A stretch of DNA of 58,379 bases from a virus: positions 1 through 58,379 of the IMG/VR virus record IMGVR_UViG_3300027965_000006. One strand, 5' to 3'. The position numbers were made by a program, and so were the translations under genes. Each line of letters starts with the position of its first letter. Positions within the stretch are counted from its first letter, which is position 1. The notes under the pieces are model-generated. The model was not told where the DNA came from, did not search any database, and saw only the letters and a program-made list of their open reading frames with translations. Of the stretch, positions 14,606 through 23,731 are shown in pieces.

Positions 14606-15652
14606 TCAGCTCTTCGCGAGCGCCCATTCGCCGATCGGCTCGCCGCGGGCGATGTCGCGCGGGCATGTCCGGCCGATCAGGTCGGGCAGCCTGCTCGGCG
14701 GCAGGCCGTGGCCGGGCCGGATCGAGCGGATGTTGGTCTCCGTGAAGGGGGACCCGGCCGCGATGTCGGCAACCGCGAATACGGACCGCCGCAGCGGGCG
14801 GTGCATGTCCTGGCTCGGCGCCGGCGATGGCTGGCAGGCCGCCCAGGCGTTGCGGACCGCGGCGGCCATGGCGGCGAATTCCTTCGGCTCGAGGCTGAAC
14901 GTGGCGTCAGGCGTGGTGCTGGACAGGGTGAAGTGCTTCTCGACGATGGCCGCGCCGAGGACGGTTGCGGCGACGGGGATCTCGATGCCGGTGGTGTGGT
15001 CGGACAGGCCGGTCTCGGCGGCAACGCCGAAGGCCTGCCGCGCCCACAGCGGACCCCGCAGCCACGCCATGCGGCGCAGATTGGCCTCCCCGGCCGGGAC
15101 GGGATAGCCCGATACGCAGTGCAGGAGCGCAGCACCGTCGGCACCGTGCGTCGCATGAAGGGCGCTCCGGATTTCCTTGTCGCTCGCCATCCCGGTGGAG
15201 AGGATCATCGGCTTGCCGAGCCGCGCGGCGTAGCGGATGAGCGGGGCGTCGACGAGCTCGAACGACGCGATCTTGATTGCGGGGGCCTCGAGGCGCTCCA
15301 TGAGGTCGACGGACGATTTGTCGAACACCGAGGCGAACCAAGTTATCCCCAGTTTTTTTGCATGCTCGGCAATTCGGGGAAACCACGCGAACGGCGTCTG
15401 CGCGCGCCGGTAGAGGTCGTAGAGCCGCTGTCCCTTCCATGGCCCGTCGGCGATAACGAACTCCGGCCGGTCGCAGTTGAGCGTGATGGTGTCGGCCTCG
15501 TAGCACTGGAATTTTACACAATCCGCGCCAGCTGCCTTCGCCGCATCCATCGTGCGCAGCGCGAGGTCGAGGTCGCCGCCGTGGTTCGCGCCGATTTCGC
15601 AAATCAGGTATGGCGGCTGGTCAGCGCCGATTGATCTTCCGTCGATATTCAT
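14606..15652 (-). CDS. NeuB/PseI-type nonulosonic acid synthase
   Basis: 348 aa. Predicted to condense phosphoenolpyruvate with a 6-carbon diamino- or acetamido-sugar to a 9-carbon nonulosonic acid. ICEIGANHGGDLDLAL, GADCVKFQCYEADTIT, WKGQRLYDLYRRAQTPF (closest in style to PseI), IKIASFELVDAPLI and STGMASDKEI trace the TIM barrel. The C-terminal about 60 residues (RRSVFAVADIAAGSPF, RPGHGLPP) form an antifreeze-like SAF domain. Start 15652 overlaps the upstream gene by 32 nt. Key enzyme of the cassette. Confidence 0.9.
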   Translation of the reverse strand: MNIDGRSIGADQPPYLICEIGANHGGDLDLALRTMDAAKAAGADCVKFQCYEADTITLNCDRPEFVIADGPWKGQRLYDLYRRAQTPFAWFPRIAEHAKKLGITWFASVFDKSSVDLMERLEAPAIKIASFELVDAPLIRYAARLGKPMILSTGMASDKEIRSALHATHGADGAALLHCVSGYPVPAGEANLRRMAWLRGPLWARQAFGVAAETGLSDHTTGIEIPVAATVLGAAIVEKHFTLSSTTPDATFSLEPKEFAAMAAAVRNAWAACQPSPAPSQDMHRPLRRSVFAVADIAAGSPFTETNIRSIRPGHGLPPSRLPDLIGRTCPRDIARGEPIGEWALAKS

Positions 15653-15893
15653 CGGTCCACATCTCGTGTTCGTATCGAGCGATTGGCTGACCCTCGTACA
15701 TACCAGCCGTCCAATCCCAATCCTTCATGAACTCGATCACGTCGGCGCGCCGCCATCCTTTGATCTGAAGCAGGGCTTGCGCGAGTTCTTCCGGAATCGG
15801 AAGTTCCTGCGCGAGCCAGTTGATGATGACGCATTCGATGACCGACGCTGGATTGAGCGGCGTCTGATACCAGATCGGGAAGATGTCGCGCAC
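15621..15893 (-). CDS. Hypothetical protein, 90 aa (GTG start)
   Basis: Starts at GTG 15893 (M/V-RDIFPIWYQTPLNPASV), the only start after an in-frame stop. Aromatic-rich helices (ECVIINWLAQELPIPEELAQ, VIEFMKDWDW). Between the 44-aa ORF and neuB. Unknown. Confidence 0.6.
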   Translation of the reverse strand: MRDIFPIWYQTPLNPASVIECVIINWLAQELPIPEELAQALLQIKGWRRADVIEFMKDWDWTAGMYEGQPIARYEHEMWTDEYRRKINRR

Positions 15894-15897
15894 AGGA

Positions 15898-16032
15898 TCA
15901 TTCCGTCTTCACACCGAGCGCCTTCGCACTCATGGTGACGATCCGCTGAAACGAAAGCGCCGTCATCGGCTGGTGATACATCATGACCGGCCATGCGACG
16001 GACGAGAGGAAGCGGGCGCGCCAGCGTTTCAT
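15898..16032 (-). CDS. Small basic protein, 44 aa
   Basis: ATG 16032 follows AAGGTGACATGTAA. Encodes MKRWRARFLSSVAWPVMMYH, then ends SAKALGVKTE. A basic N-terminus and a short hydrophobic middle suggest membrane association. Tandem position in the operon supports it. Confidence 0.5.
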   Translation of the reverse strand: MKRWRARFLSSVAWPVMMYHQPMTALSFQRIVTMSAKALGVKTE

Positions 16033-16039
16033 TTACATG

Positions 16040-16486
16040 TCACCTTAGACTGTCGAATTTGGCGACGCGCTCGATGTCGACCGTTTCTGCCTTGATCAGC
16101 CCCTCGCAGACCATCCGCTCAATAATTCGCCGGTCGTAATGCGTCCCGTAACAAGTCGCCTGATCCCCAAGACTTGGAGAGTAGGTGCGATGATCGCCAT
16201 GAATCGATGTGTATTGTCGGCCGATGCGCAGGTCACTTAGGAACTTCGATGCTTGCTTCTGGTACTCGTGTTCCGTCAGCGGGTTTTCCCCAAACCTCCC
16301 GCCATTCTTGCCGAAAATCGCGACAAATGGTTGCCCCTGACGCTCCCGGTGTTCGATTCCTATTCCACCGCCGGCTGGCGTTGCGACTGAGACTGGCCAG
16401 TCTGGTGGAAATGCCGATAACATTTCCATGAAATCGGCGACGGTTTCTGGACCGTCCCACATGCTCTCGTATTTTTTATTGGTCAT
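16040..16486 (-). CDS. Hypothetical protein, 148 aa
   Basis: Starts MTNKKYESMWDGPETVADFM, overlapping the aminotransferase stop by 11 nt. Polar, alpha/beta, with FPPDWPVSVATPAGGGIGIE and a C-terminal YDRRIIERMVCEGLI helix. Less GC-rich than the sugar genes. Unknown. Confidence 0.6.
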   Translation of the reverse strand: MTNKKYESMWDGPETVADFMEMLSAFPPDWPVSVATPAGGGIGIEHRERQGQPFVAIFGKNGGRFGENPLTEHEYQKQASKFLSDLRIGRQYTSIHGDHRTYSPSLGDQATCYGTHYDRRIIERMVCEGLIKAETVDIERVAKFDSLR

Positions 16487-17609
16487 TTGCTAGCCTCATA
16501 TACGCGGCGACTTTCTGGAACGCCGTGCCGATCTGCCTGATCTGCGCGAGCGTCGGGTCCCACGCGCAGTTTTCGAAATAGAACAGCCGATTGTCGTGCA
16601 GGTCCTCCGCGACGCGGCACGGCCGCGCGAACTTCGCGAACGCGGGCAGGCGATAGAGCGGGGCCACATAGCCCTCGACGAGCGGGACGCCCTCGGCCGC
16701 GAGCGCCTGCACGAATGCCGCGCGTCGCCGTGCGCCGCCGTCGATCAGGAACGGGATCGTGTAATAGACGTGCGTGCAGCCAGGCCGCACCACCGGCGGC
16801 CGCAGCCCCGCAATGTTGCCGATCGCGTCGATGATCGCCTCGGCCTTCTCGACGCGATCCTGCACGAGGCGCTTGCCCTTCTTCAACTGCGCGAGCGCGA
16901 TGGCGGCGGTAACTTCGGTCATGCGCAGATTGAGGCCGACGCGGTCGCCCGCCATCTCGCCGTGATTGATGAAGTGGCGCATCTTGAGCGCGAGATCGGC
17001 GTCATCGGTCGTGCAGACGCCTCCCTCGCCGCTGTTCCAATGTTTGTGGACATTCATGCTCCAGCAGCCGATATGCCCGATCGTGCCCGCGTAACGTCCG
17101 CGCTCTATCGCGAACGGGGACTGAGCATTGTCCTCAATGATTGGACGAGCAGGACTCATGAACCTGGACATCTCGTTCACCTGAGCTGGATGACCAAACA
17201 GATTCGTGACGATGGCGCACTTCACGGCGATGTTGATTCCGGAGCTTCCGAAGCTTTCATCTTCGCAATCGTCAAAATGCAGTTTCGCTCCCAGCAATGC
17301 CGGCGCGGCCGCGCTTGCGCTCATCGTGAGACAGGGGACGGAGACTGGATCGCCGTGTTCGACGCCGGCCGCAGCACATGCCGCCAACAGTCCACTCGTC
17401 GCCGAATTGCACGCGACGGCATTCTTGACCCCGAATTCCTTGCACCACGCCTCCTCAAGCGCGCGCACCCAATAGCCGCCGCGCTCCTGCCCGCCGATGA
17501 AACCGGACAGCGGCCAGCTCATCGCGGTGACGGCGGCCTCGCGCTCCTCCTTGCCGATCGAGCGGTAGGGAAGAATCGGCGTGGTGACGGCGGGGCGCGG
17601 GTCCGTCAT
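16476..17609 (-). CDS. DegT/DnrJ/EryC1-family sugar aminotransferase (PseC-like)
   Basis: 377 aa, normal family length. PLP-dependent. NSATSGLLAAC binds cofactor phosphate, IIEDNAQSPF (D160) contacts the pyridine N, and SMNVHKHWNSGEGG carries the Schiff-base lysine K189. NHGEMAGDRVGLNLRMTEV, then AAIALAQLKK, are typical substrate-loop motifs. It probably aminates the 4-keto-6-deoxy sugar made by the PseB-like dehydratase. The exact sugar cannot be told from sequence. Confidence 0.87.
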   Translation of the reverse strand: MTDPRPAVTTPILPYRSIGKEEREAAVTAMSWPLSGFIGGQERGGYWVRALEEAWCKEFGVKNAVACNSATSGLLAACAAAGVEHGDPVSVPCLTMSASAAAPALLGAKLHFDDCEDESFGSSGINIAVKCAIVTNLFGHPAQVNEMSRFMSPARPIIEDNAQSPFAIERGRYAGTIGHIGCWSMNVHKHWNSGEGGVCTTDDADLALKMRHFINHGEMAGDRVGLNLRMTEVTAAIALAQLKKGKRLVQDRVEKAEAIIDAIGNIAGLRPPVVRPGCTHVYYTIPFLIDGGARRRAAFVQALAAEGVPLVEGYVAPLYRLPAFAKFARPCRVAEDLHDNRLFYFENCAWDPTLAQIRQIGTAFQKVAAYMRLANDQ

Positions 17610-17618
17610 TTGGGCTAT

Positions 17619-18620
17619 TCAGCCTTCGTTTTTGAAACTGTTGAAACCAACTTGACGGCGCATGCCACCTCGGCCATCCGAGGCGATGGCCTCGCTTCGC
17701 ATCTCGTCGAGGCGTTGAAAAACCTCGTCCTCAGGCTGTTCAAAGCAGCGCGCGGCAACGATAACCTCTCGCAAATGGGCGATGCTGTAGCCCTCGGATC
17801 GCTTTACCCAACGAGCCAGCGTCACGTCGTCAAGCGCCGGCTCTTTGGCTTTGAAGTAGACCCGTCGCGCCTCGGCAGAGGGCATGTCCACCAGCATGAT
17901 CGTATCGAAGCGCGATGGGCGGTCGACAAATCGGCGATCGAGATATTCGGGATAGTTCGTCGTCGCGACGTGTACGACGTTGGAAATCTGCGTCTCGCCA
18001 TCCAGCAGCGCCAGAAATCCATGATCGCCGTGGCGCTGCACCAGCGCGTCGAGGTCTTCCATGATCGAGATCATGGGGCGCGCCGGCTCGATCCGGCGAA
18101 GGACCGAGATGCACATCGTTGCAAGCGCCGGGTCTTCGACGAAGATCACGACGCCGTTGTGAGACCGAACAAGTTCCTGCGTCATCTGCCAGATGGCACT
18201 CGTCTTGCCGCTGCCCGGAGGACCCCAAAGAAGGAGGCCGCGCTTGAAGGTAAAGCCGCGCTCGGCAAAATTGGCGCGCAGGGTCCAGAACTTTCGGAAT
18301 TCGGATAGCAGCTTCTCGACCGCCCCATCTGGCAGATGAAGGAGACTGTCGATCTCGATAGGCATCTTTTCGAGGTACGGGCCGCGATTGGAGATACGGC
18401 ACCGATAGGCGCCCGCGGGGATTTCCTTGACGACATCAGTGACGGGAAAGAACGCATCGCCACTTTGCGCCCAGCATCTCGCGCTCGCGGCAATCTGCGC
18501 CCATTCGTTGTCAACGGGCGCCACAGCCTGCGACGCTTCTGGGTAACCCTGGGAGTGGGCCCCTACCATCGTCCCAACCCGGTTGGCAAAACTGGCGTTG
18601 CTCAATTGCGCTCCCTTCAA
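17619..18620 (-). CDS. BCS1-like AAA+ ATPase
   Basis: 333 aa. Walker A GPPGSGKT (133-140), Walker B ISIMEDLD (184-191), sensor-1 in ATTNYPE, and an arginine region DRPSRFD are all present, so ATPase activity is expected. The N-terminal 120 residues have no recognised domain and no clear transmembrane helix. It lies between two sugar genes with ATGA coupling. It could remodel a protein complex or act in phage defence or assembly; function unknown. Confidence 0.8.
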   Translation of the reverse strand: MKGAQLSNASFANRVGTMVGAHSQGYPEASQAVAPVDNEWAQIAASARCWAQSGDAFFPVTDVVKEIPAGAYRCRISNRGPYLEKMPIEIDSLLHLPDGAVEKLLSEFRKFWTLRANFAERGFTFKRGLLLWGPPGSGKTSAIWQMTQELVRSHNGVVIFVEDPALATMCISVLRRIEPARPMISIMEDLDALVQRHGDHGFLALLDGETQISNVVHVATTNYPEYLDRRFVDRPSRFDTIMLVDMPSAEARRVYFKAKEPALDDVTLARWVKRSEGYSIAHLREVIVAARCFEQPEDEVFQRLDEMRSEAIASDGRGGMRRQVGFNSFKNEG

Positions 18621-19480
18621 GATCGGGCCTCCAGCGCCGCGCGCAATTCATCCACGCTCATGCGCCGGGCCTTGTCGCTGCTGTTGCCGGGTCCCATGCT
18701 CTCGTGTTTCTTTTCGAACGCGGGAAGCCCGCGCACGTCCATCGTCGCGCCCATGGCTTCGGCAAGGTCGCCAAGCCGATAGGCGGGCAGTGTCGGTATC
18801 ATCACCTCGCCGCCCTTCATGGTCTCGATCGTGTTGAGCACGAGGTCGACGGCCTGATCCATCGTCATGAAGAATCGCGTGCAGTCGGGATCGGTGACCG
18901 GCACCGACGGCGCGCCGCCGGCGATGATCTCCTTCCACGTCGGGACGACGGAGCCGGTTGACGCCCAGACATTTCCATATCTGCAGACGGCGAAGATCGG
19001 ACCGTTCCAGCCGCGCGTGTTGTTGGCGTTGAGGAACAAGGATTCGGCGAACGCCTTGCTCGTGCCATAGGGGCTGACGGGTTCGAATGCCTTGTCGCTC
19101 GACAGGGCGACGACGCGGCACACGCCGGCGTCTTGCGCGGCCTCGATCACGTTGGTGGCTCCGTCGATGTTGGTTTTCTTGACCTCGATCGGGTTGTAGG
19201 CGCCGACCTCGATGCGCTTGAGCGCCGCGGCATGAACGACGGTCTCAATGCCGTGCATGGCGCGGTGCAGGCGGTCGCGGTCGCGGACATCGCCGATGAA
19301 CATGCGAAGCGTGCCGAACTGATCGAGCGCGGATAGTTCGCGCAGCATGGCGGCCTGCCGGTGTTCGCTGCGCGAATAGATCACGATGCGATGGGGCGGG
19401 GACGGCAAGCGGAGCAGGCGCTTGGTGAACGCCGTTCCAAACGCACCCGAGCCGCCGGTGATGAGGATGCTGCCGATCAT
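18617..19480 (-). CDS. PseB-like UDP-sugar 4,6-dehydratase
   Basis: 287 aa from ATG 19480 (GGGAGCGCAG site), a little short for PseB (about 330). Extended-SDR fold: ITGGSGAFGTAF nucleotide loop, IYSRSEHRQAAMLREL, FIGDVRDRDRL, VVHAAALKRIEVGAYNPIE, then ALSSDKA and SPYGTSKA (YxxxK), all hallmarks of inverting UDP-GlcNAc 4,6-dehydratases. First committed step of pseudaminic-type pathways. Confidence 0.88.
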   Translation of the reverse strand: MIGSILITGGSGAFGTAFTKRLLRLPSPPHRIVIYSRSEHRQAAMLRELSALDQFGTLRMFIGDVRDRDRLHRAMHGIETVVHAAALKRIEVGAYNPIEVKKTNIDGATNVIEAAQDAGVCRVVALSSDKAFEPVSPYGTSKAFAESLFLNANNTRGWNGPIFAVCRYGNVWASTGSVVPTWKEIIAGGAPSVPVTDPDCTRFFMTMDQAVDLVLNTIETMKGGEVMIPTLPAYRLGDLAEAMGATMDVRGLPAFEKKHESMGPGNSSDKARRMSVDELRAALEARS

Positions 19481-19623
19481 CTGCGCTCCCACGGCCGGGC
19501 GCATTTGCGGCGGGACACGAAGATCAGTTTGCGCAAAAAATCCTCCCATTCGATCGCGGTCCGGTATTGCTTTGCGGTGCAGCGCCATTCGCGATCGAAC
19601 CAAAAGTGGAGCAAGTCGAGCAT
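19477..19623 (-). CDS. Small basic protein, 48 aa
   Basis: ATG 19623 overlaps the stop of the fused transferase gene (TGATG) and its own stop overlaps the dehydratase ATG, filling an otherwise empty 143-bp gap. Encodes MLDLLHFWFDREWRC, ending RRKCARPWERR. Aromatic and basic. Unknown. Confidence 0.5.
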   Translation of the reverse strand: MLDLLHFWFDREWRCTAKQYRTAIEWEDFLRKLIFVSRRKCARPWERR

Positions 19624-21650
19624 CACGATGCCCTCACCATCGGCGCGATCGTCGCGCCCTCGAGGCGCCGCGCGATATTGTCGTGATCAAGTGCCTCGCG
19701 CATGATCGCCAGCGTGTGGTCATAGGATTTCAGAACGCGCTTGATATCGCCTTGCGTGTGGGCATAGCAGATGTTGTGCGATCCGATGATCAGGGTCCCG
19801 CTCGCGATCATCTCTTTGCGGAACAGAGCCCAGAGCTGGTCGACCGTCGCATTCTCGTGCGCCTTCATCGAAATGCGCTTGAGCGGGGCCTGACCATAGA
19901 GGCCGATCACGTCACCGAGTCCGTGCGCGCGGATGAGGTCGGTAACGTCGCTGCGCAACGTCTCGCCGGTCTCCCAAATCTTGTCGATGACGTTCTCGCG
20001 CTCCATCTTCGCAATGGTCGCGATCGACGCCGCGAGCGACAGCGTCTCGCCGCCGAACGTGCCGGAGAAGAACACGCACGGGTTCGGCGGCTCCAGCTTG
20101 CGCATGATATCGGCGCGCCCGACCAGCGCGGACAGCGGCATGCCGTTCGCCATCGCCTTGCCGAAGCAGGCGAGGTCCGGCGTCACGCCGTAGTATTCCT
20201 GCGCACCGCCGAGTGCGAAGCGGAAGCCGGTGATGACCTCGTCGAAGATCAGGAGGGGTCCTTCTTTGTCGCAGACATTACGCAGGTATTGCAGATATTG
20301 TGGGTTGCCTTCCGGCTCGACGATGATTGCAGCTACGTTGGAGAGGTCGTCGGGCGGACACTGGCTGAAATCAAGTCGTGCCGTCAGCTCCTTGACCGCA
20401 GTCGGCACGCCGAGATCGCGGAACGCGCCCGCGATCGACCAGTCATGCCAGCCATGATACCCGCCGCAGATGAGCACGCGGTCGCGGCCCGTGTAGGCGC
20501 GGGCGAGGCGGATCGCCGCCGTCGTCACGTCGGAGCCGTTCTTGCCGAACCGCACCATCTCGGCGCACGGGATCAGCCGCGTGAGCTTTTCGGCGAGCTG
20601 CGCTTCGAGTTCAGTGGAGAGACTGAAAGAGGCTCCAGATGCAAGCTGAGTGCGCACGGCACGGTCAACGTCTGCGTCACGGTAGCCAAGAATGTTTGGC
20701 AGCAGTGCGGACACGAGATCGACAAACTCGTTCCCGTCGATATCCCAACAGACTCCTCCCTGCCCGTGACTGAGGAAGAGCGGGGAGGGCTGGGGGAATT
20801 GAACGAAAGACTTGCTGAAGGTTTGCGCTGCGAGCGGGATGACTTTGTGCGCGCGCTCGAACTGCGCCTGCGACCTTTCGTATGACCGCGGGATGATCGG
20901 CTCATTGGCGATGGCCTCATAGTAACGTTCGTTCATCGGGTGGTGCCGGTTGATCTTGCGCAGCTCAGGCTTGCGGTCGAGCACGGCAAGGATATCGAGG
21001 TAGCGCGCGGGCGGGCCGTGCAGCTCGTTGGCGATGGCACTGCAGAACCGATAGTCGTTTTTGGTGTCGAGCACCCAGCGCTCTTTGTGCAAGCCGGGGA
21101 TCGGACACACGACCGCCGCGGCCGGCAGGCGCGAGCGGTTGCGCTGGATGAAGGTCGTGACGCACTCACGGTCGATCGGCCGCGTTGCGACTTCATGCGC
21201 GAACGCGAGCGAGTCGAAGGTGAATGCTTCGACATCAAGCCCGTCCGGCCATGTACGCGGATCGATGTTGGAGACGTAGTCGGCGCCGGTCTCCTTCTGC
21301 AGACGCACGACCTCGCCGATAACGTATGGATCGATGAACGGGCAGTCTCCGGTGATGCGCACGACGATGTCGGCCTCGACCTCTGCGGCTGCGCAATAGA
21401 CGCGGTCGAGAACGTCGTTCTCCGAACCCTGGTAGCAGGGAATATCATGGCGAGCGCACCACGCCCTGATCGGATCGTCGCCGACGAGCCCGGTCGTGGC
21501 GACGACGACTTGGTCGACGCCGGCCGCAGCGCGTGCAGCAGTGTAGACCCAGTGCAGCACCGGACGACCATCGCGGCCGAGCGGCATCAGCACCTTGCCG
21601 GGCAGGCGAGTCGAGCCCATGCGGGCGATGATGACGGCGGTTACGGTCAT
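19623..21650 (-). CDS. SpsF-type cytidylyltransferase fused to class-III (GSA-type) aminotransferase
   Basis: 675 aa, two domains. Residues 1-245: nucleotidyltransferase with RMGSTRLPGKVL (10-21) and RITGDCPFIDP (98-108), the CMP-sugar activating type. Residues 255-665: glutamate-1-semialdehyde aminotransferase-like, with NGSDVT (371-376), GGYHGWHDW (396-404), IFDEVITGFR (468-477) and PLP lysine K498 in FGKAMANG. Such fusions occur in bacterial surface-polysaccharide clusters. It probably makes a CMP-activated sugar and an amino group on a precursor; the order of reactions is unknown. Confidence 0.9.
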   Translation of the reverse strand: MTVTAVIIARMGSTRLPGKVLMPLGRDGRPVLHWVYTAARAAAGVDQVVVATTGLVGDDPIRAWCARHDIPCYQGSENDVLDRVYCAAAEVEADIVVRITGDCPFIDPYVIGEVVRLQKETGADYVSNIDPRTWPDGLDVEAFTFDSLAFAHEVATRPIDRECVTTFIQRNRSRLPAAAVVCPIPGLHKERWVLDTKNDYRFCSAIANELHGPPARYLDILAVLDRKPELRKINRHHPMNERYYEAIANEPIIPRSYERSQAQFERAHKVIPLAAQTFSKSFVQFPQPSPLFLSHGQGGVCWDIDGNEFVDLVSALLPNILGYRDADVDRAVRTQLASGASFSLSTELEAQLAEKLTRLIPCAEMVRFGKNGSDVTTAAIRLARAYTGRDRVLICGGYHGWHDWSIAGAFRDLGVPTAVKELTARLDFSQCPPDDLSNVAAIIVEPEGNPQYLQYLRNVCDKEGPLLIFDEVITGFRFALGGAQEYYGVTPDLACFGKAMANGMPLSALVGRADIMRKLEPPNPCVFFSGTFGGETLSLAASIATIAKMERENVIDKIWETGETLRSDVTDLIRAHGLGDVIGLYGQAPLKRISMKAHENATVDQLWALFRKEMIASGTLIIGSHNICYAHTQGDIKRVLKSYDHTLAIMREALDHDNIARRLEGATIAPMVRAS

Positions 21651-21856
21651 TTGCTGCTATTGATCTGTATGTTCATCGATTGGAGCATGTCGCTTGCGTG
21701 CACCCATGCGACGCCGTTCCAAACCTCGAAATCGGTTATCTCCTCCGGAGGAGTTCCTGGCGGGTAATCTCCGGTGACATGAACGTCGCCGAGGTAGGGA
21801 TTCTCGGGGCGCGGTGAGGGGCCCGGATAGTCCGGGTATCGGAGCTCCCGTTTCAT
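21647..21856 (-). CDS. Hypothetical protein, 69 aa
   Basis: Starts MKRELRYPDYPGPSPRPENP; Pro-rich, then EVWNGVAWVHASDMLQS. ATGA-coupled at both ends between two sugar genes. The FEVWNGVAW stretch resembles small beta modules of phage structural proteins. Unknown. Confidence 0.6.
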   Translation of the reverse strand: MKRELRYPDYPGPSPRPENPYLGDVHVTGDYPPGTPPEEITDFEVWNGVAWVHASDMLQSMNIQINSSK

Positions 21857-22728
21857 GTCGGCAGCCCCGCCATCTTGCGCGCGTCGAGGCAGAGCCGCAG
21901 TACGGCGAGTCCGTCCTCTCCGGTGGCGCCGCGCGTTTCCTTGCCTTCACAGCGATCGACGAAGGCGCGCATCTCGGCCATGTAGTCGTCGTCCCATGAC
22001 GCGAAGCCGCTTGCGGACATTCGATTTGTTCCCACTACGAGATCAGAGGATCGTCTTTCCAGGTCCACCGCGATCAGGCCATGCTCGCCTGCGATGACGA
22101 AGGTGCGAAAACTCGGAGCGGTGACGTAGTCGAGATGCACAGTCGTCCGCGTCATGTCGTCGTGCACCAAAAAGAGATCAGCTATTTCGTCTCCATCCGT
22201 CGAAGCCGCAGAGGCCAAAGTCGCCGGACCGAGCAGATGCAGCGCAAGATCGAGTTCGTGTGCTCCCCAGTTCAAAATGACGCCATCCCGCCGATAGGCC
22301 GGGCGGTTATTTTTCTGAGCGCAGGTGAAGTTAGCCCATAAAGGCTTGCCGATCGCAGTGGCGCCGAGCCAGCGCTTTGCGTCAATGACCGATTGATGAA
22401 ACCGCAACATGCACCCGACCATCACCTGCGCGCCGTTCTTCTTTGCCAGCGCGAGCAGGTCGGTGATGACCTCCGGGCTGCCGGTCGCGATCGGCTTCTC
22501 GACGAAGATGTGCTTGCCGCGCTCGGCTGCGGCGCGGATGCCGCCGGAATGGAATGCGCTCGGCGTCGCGATCACCACGGCATCGCAGATGTCGTAGACC
22601 TCGCGCTCGAAACTCATGTCCATCCGGCCGGCGGGGTCGAAGTGGATCACGTCATGCCCGAGCGCGGAGAGATTCGCGGCGTGGCGCGAGCCGATCGATC
22701 CCGCGCTGCCGAGGACGCCGATCTTCAT
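21853..22728 (-). CDS. Gfo/Idh/MocA-family oxidoreductase
   Basis: 291 aa. N-terminal Rossmann GVLGSAGSIGSRHA (4-17), then HIFVEKPIATGSPE (catalytic Lys in EKP, 77-79), LNWGAHELDLALHLLG (His/Asp in the substrate site) and a C-terminal alpha/beta domain. NAD(P)-dependent oxidation or reduction of a sugar or inositol. ATG 22728 with a GAGGAGCGCCC site. In this cassette it could oxidise a nucleotide-sugar carbon before transamination. Confidence 0.87.
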   Translation of the reverse strand: MKIGVLGSAGSIGSRHAANLSALGHDVIHFDPAGRMDMSFEREVYDICDAVVIATPSAFHSGGIRAAAERGKHIFVEKPIATGSPEVITDLLALAKKNGAQVMVGCMLRFHQSVIDAKRWLGATAIGKPLWANFTCAQKNNRPAYRRDGVILNWGAHELDLALHLLGPATLASAASTDGDEIADLFLVHDDMTRTTVHLDYVTAPSFRTFVIAGEHGLIAVDLERRSSDLVVGTNRMSASGFASWDDDYMAEMRAFVDRCEGKETRGATGEDGLAVLRLCLDARKMAGLPT

Positions 22729-23330
22729 GGGCGCTCCTCGATCAGATGACCCTTGCGCAGTGCGGTCACGCATTCGTCGCCAATGATCCGGCGCTCCATC
22801 AGCATGTACCAAGGATGCGCCAGCCACAGTTTTGCGAAGTCGAAATGATAGGCGGTCACGCCGGCGTTGTGCTTGTAGAAGCGAGCGAAGGACTCGCCCT
22901 TCACGGCAAAGTCGTGGATGACGAGAACGCCGGTGTAGAAGGTCAGCACGCGGTTGACCTCGGCGGCGATGCGCAGCCAATCGGCGGGATCGGTCAGATA
23001 CAAACAGAACCCGCAGATCACGAGATCGAACATCTCGCGGCCAAGCGGAAGGGAATCGGCGGTGCCGCGCGCGGCCGGGACGGAGTTGAGCCCGCCCGCC
23101 TCGGCGACCGCCTTCGCGCTCGGGTCGACGCCGAACACCTCGCATCCGTATTGTGCGCGCAGCCGAGCGAGCCGCCATCCGTTGGCGCAGCCTATTTCGA
23201 GCACGCGCTTCGGCTGCAGGCGGAGATCGGCGATGACCTCGCTCACCGGATCGTGCTGGCCGAGCTTGGCGCGGTTGCGCTCCAGCCACGCATCGCCTTC
23301 CGATTCGAGCATGATGTCGGTCTGGCTCAC
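22725..23330 (-). CDS. SAM-dependent class I methyltransferase
   Basis: 201 aa from GTG 23330 (GTGA overlap). Motif I VLEIGCANGWRLARLR (43-58), then FGVDPSAKAV, then FDLVICGFCLYL. Similar small methyltransferases decorate surface sugars; O- or N-methylation of the nonulosonate is inferred from context. Confidence 0.83.
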   Translation of the reverse strand: MSQTDIMLESEGDAWLERNRAKLGQHDPVSEVIADLRLQPKRVLEIGCANGWRLARLRAQYGCEVFGVDPSAKAVAEAGGLNSVPAARGTADSLPLGREMFDLVICGFCLYLTDPADWLRIAAEVNRVLTFYTGVLVIHDFAVKGESFARFYKHNAGVTAYHFDFAKLWLAHPWYMLMERRIIGDECVTALRKGHLIEERP

Positions 23331-23731
23331 GGACGAAGCTCGTAGGTGTGTTGCAGCGCCTTGAAGCCGAGGCACTGGAACATGCGGGCCGAGCGTGCGT
23401 TGCCCGGCGCGACGTTGGCGAGATAGCGCTCACGCGGATGCGCCTTCATCAGCAGGCTAATCGCGGCCGGCGCGTAGCCGCGACCCCAGTACGACTTGAA
23501 GATCGACACGCCGATCTCGTCATCGACCGTGAGATAGATCGCGCCGACATATTCGCCGTCGACCTCGATGAGGTACCACTCGGTATAAGGTCTGGAGGCG
23601 AAAAATCTCGCGTGCTCGACGAGCGCCGGCATCTTGCGATGCGAGATGTTCGCTTCGGCCGGACGCTCCGCGAGCAGGTCGTAGAGCAGCGGCATCGCGC
23701 CGTGCTCGGTATAGGCATCGACAAGTTTCAC
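23327..23731 (-). CDS. GNAT acetyltransferase 1 (PseH-like position)
   Basis: 134 aa from GTG 23731 after GGGAGGTTCCG. The GNAT core is visible: WYLIEVDGEYVGAIYLTV, then IFKSYWGRGYAPAAISLLM (acetyl-CoA loop, Q/RxxGxG/A variant) and GNARSARMFQCLGFK. Probably N-acetylates the amino-sugar intermediate as PseH does. Confidence 0.82.
   Translation of the reverse strand: MKLVDAYTEHGAMPLLYDLLAERPAEANISHRKMPALVEHARFFASRPYTEWYLIEVDGEYVGAIYLTVDDEIGVSIFKSYWGRGYAPAAISLLMKAHPRERYLANVAPGNARSARMFQCLGFKALQHTYELRP

Noticed and set aside
16596-18308. 570-codon plus-strand open frame
   Set aside because: Shadow of the DegT aminotransferase and AAA ATPase, both of which have full catalytic motifs on the minus strand.
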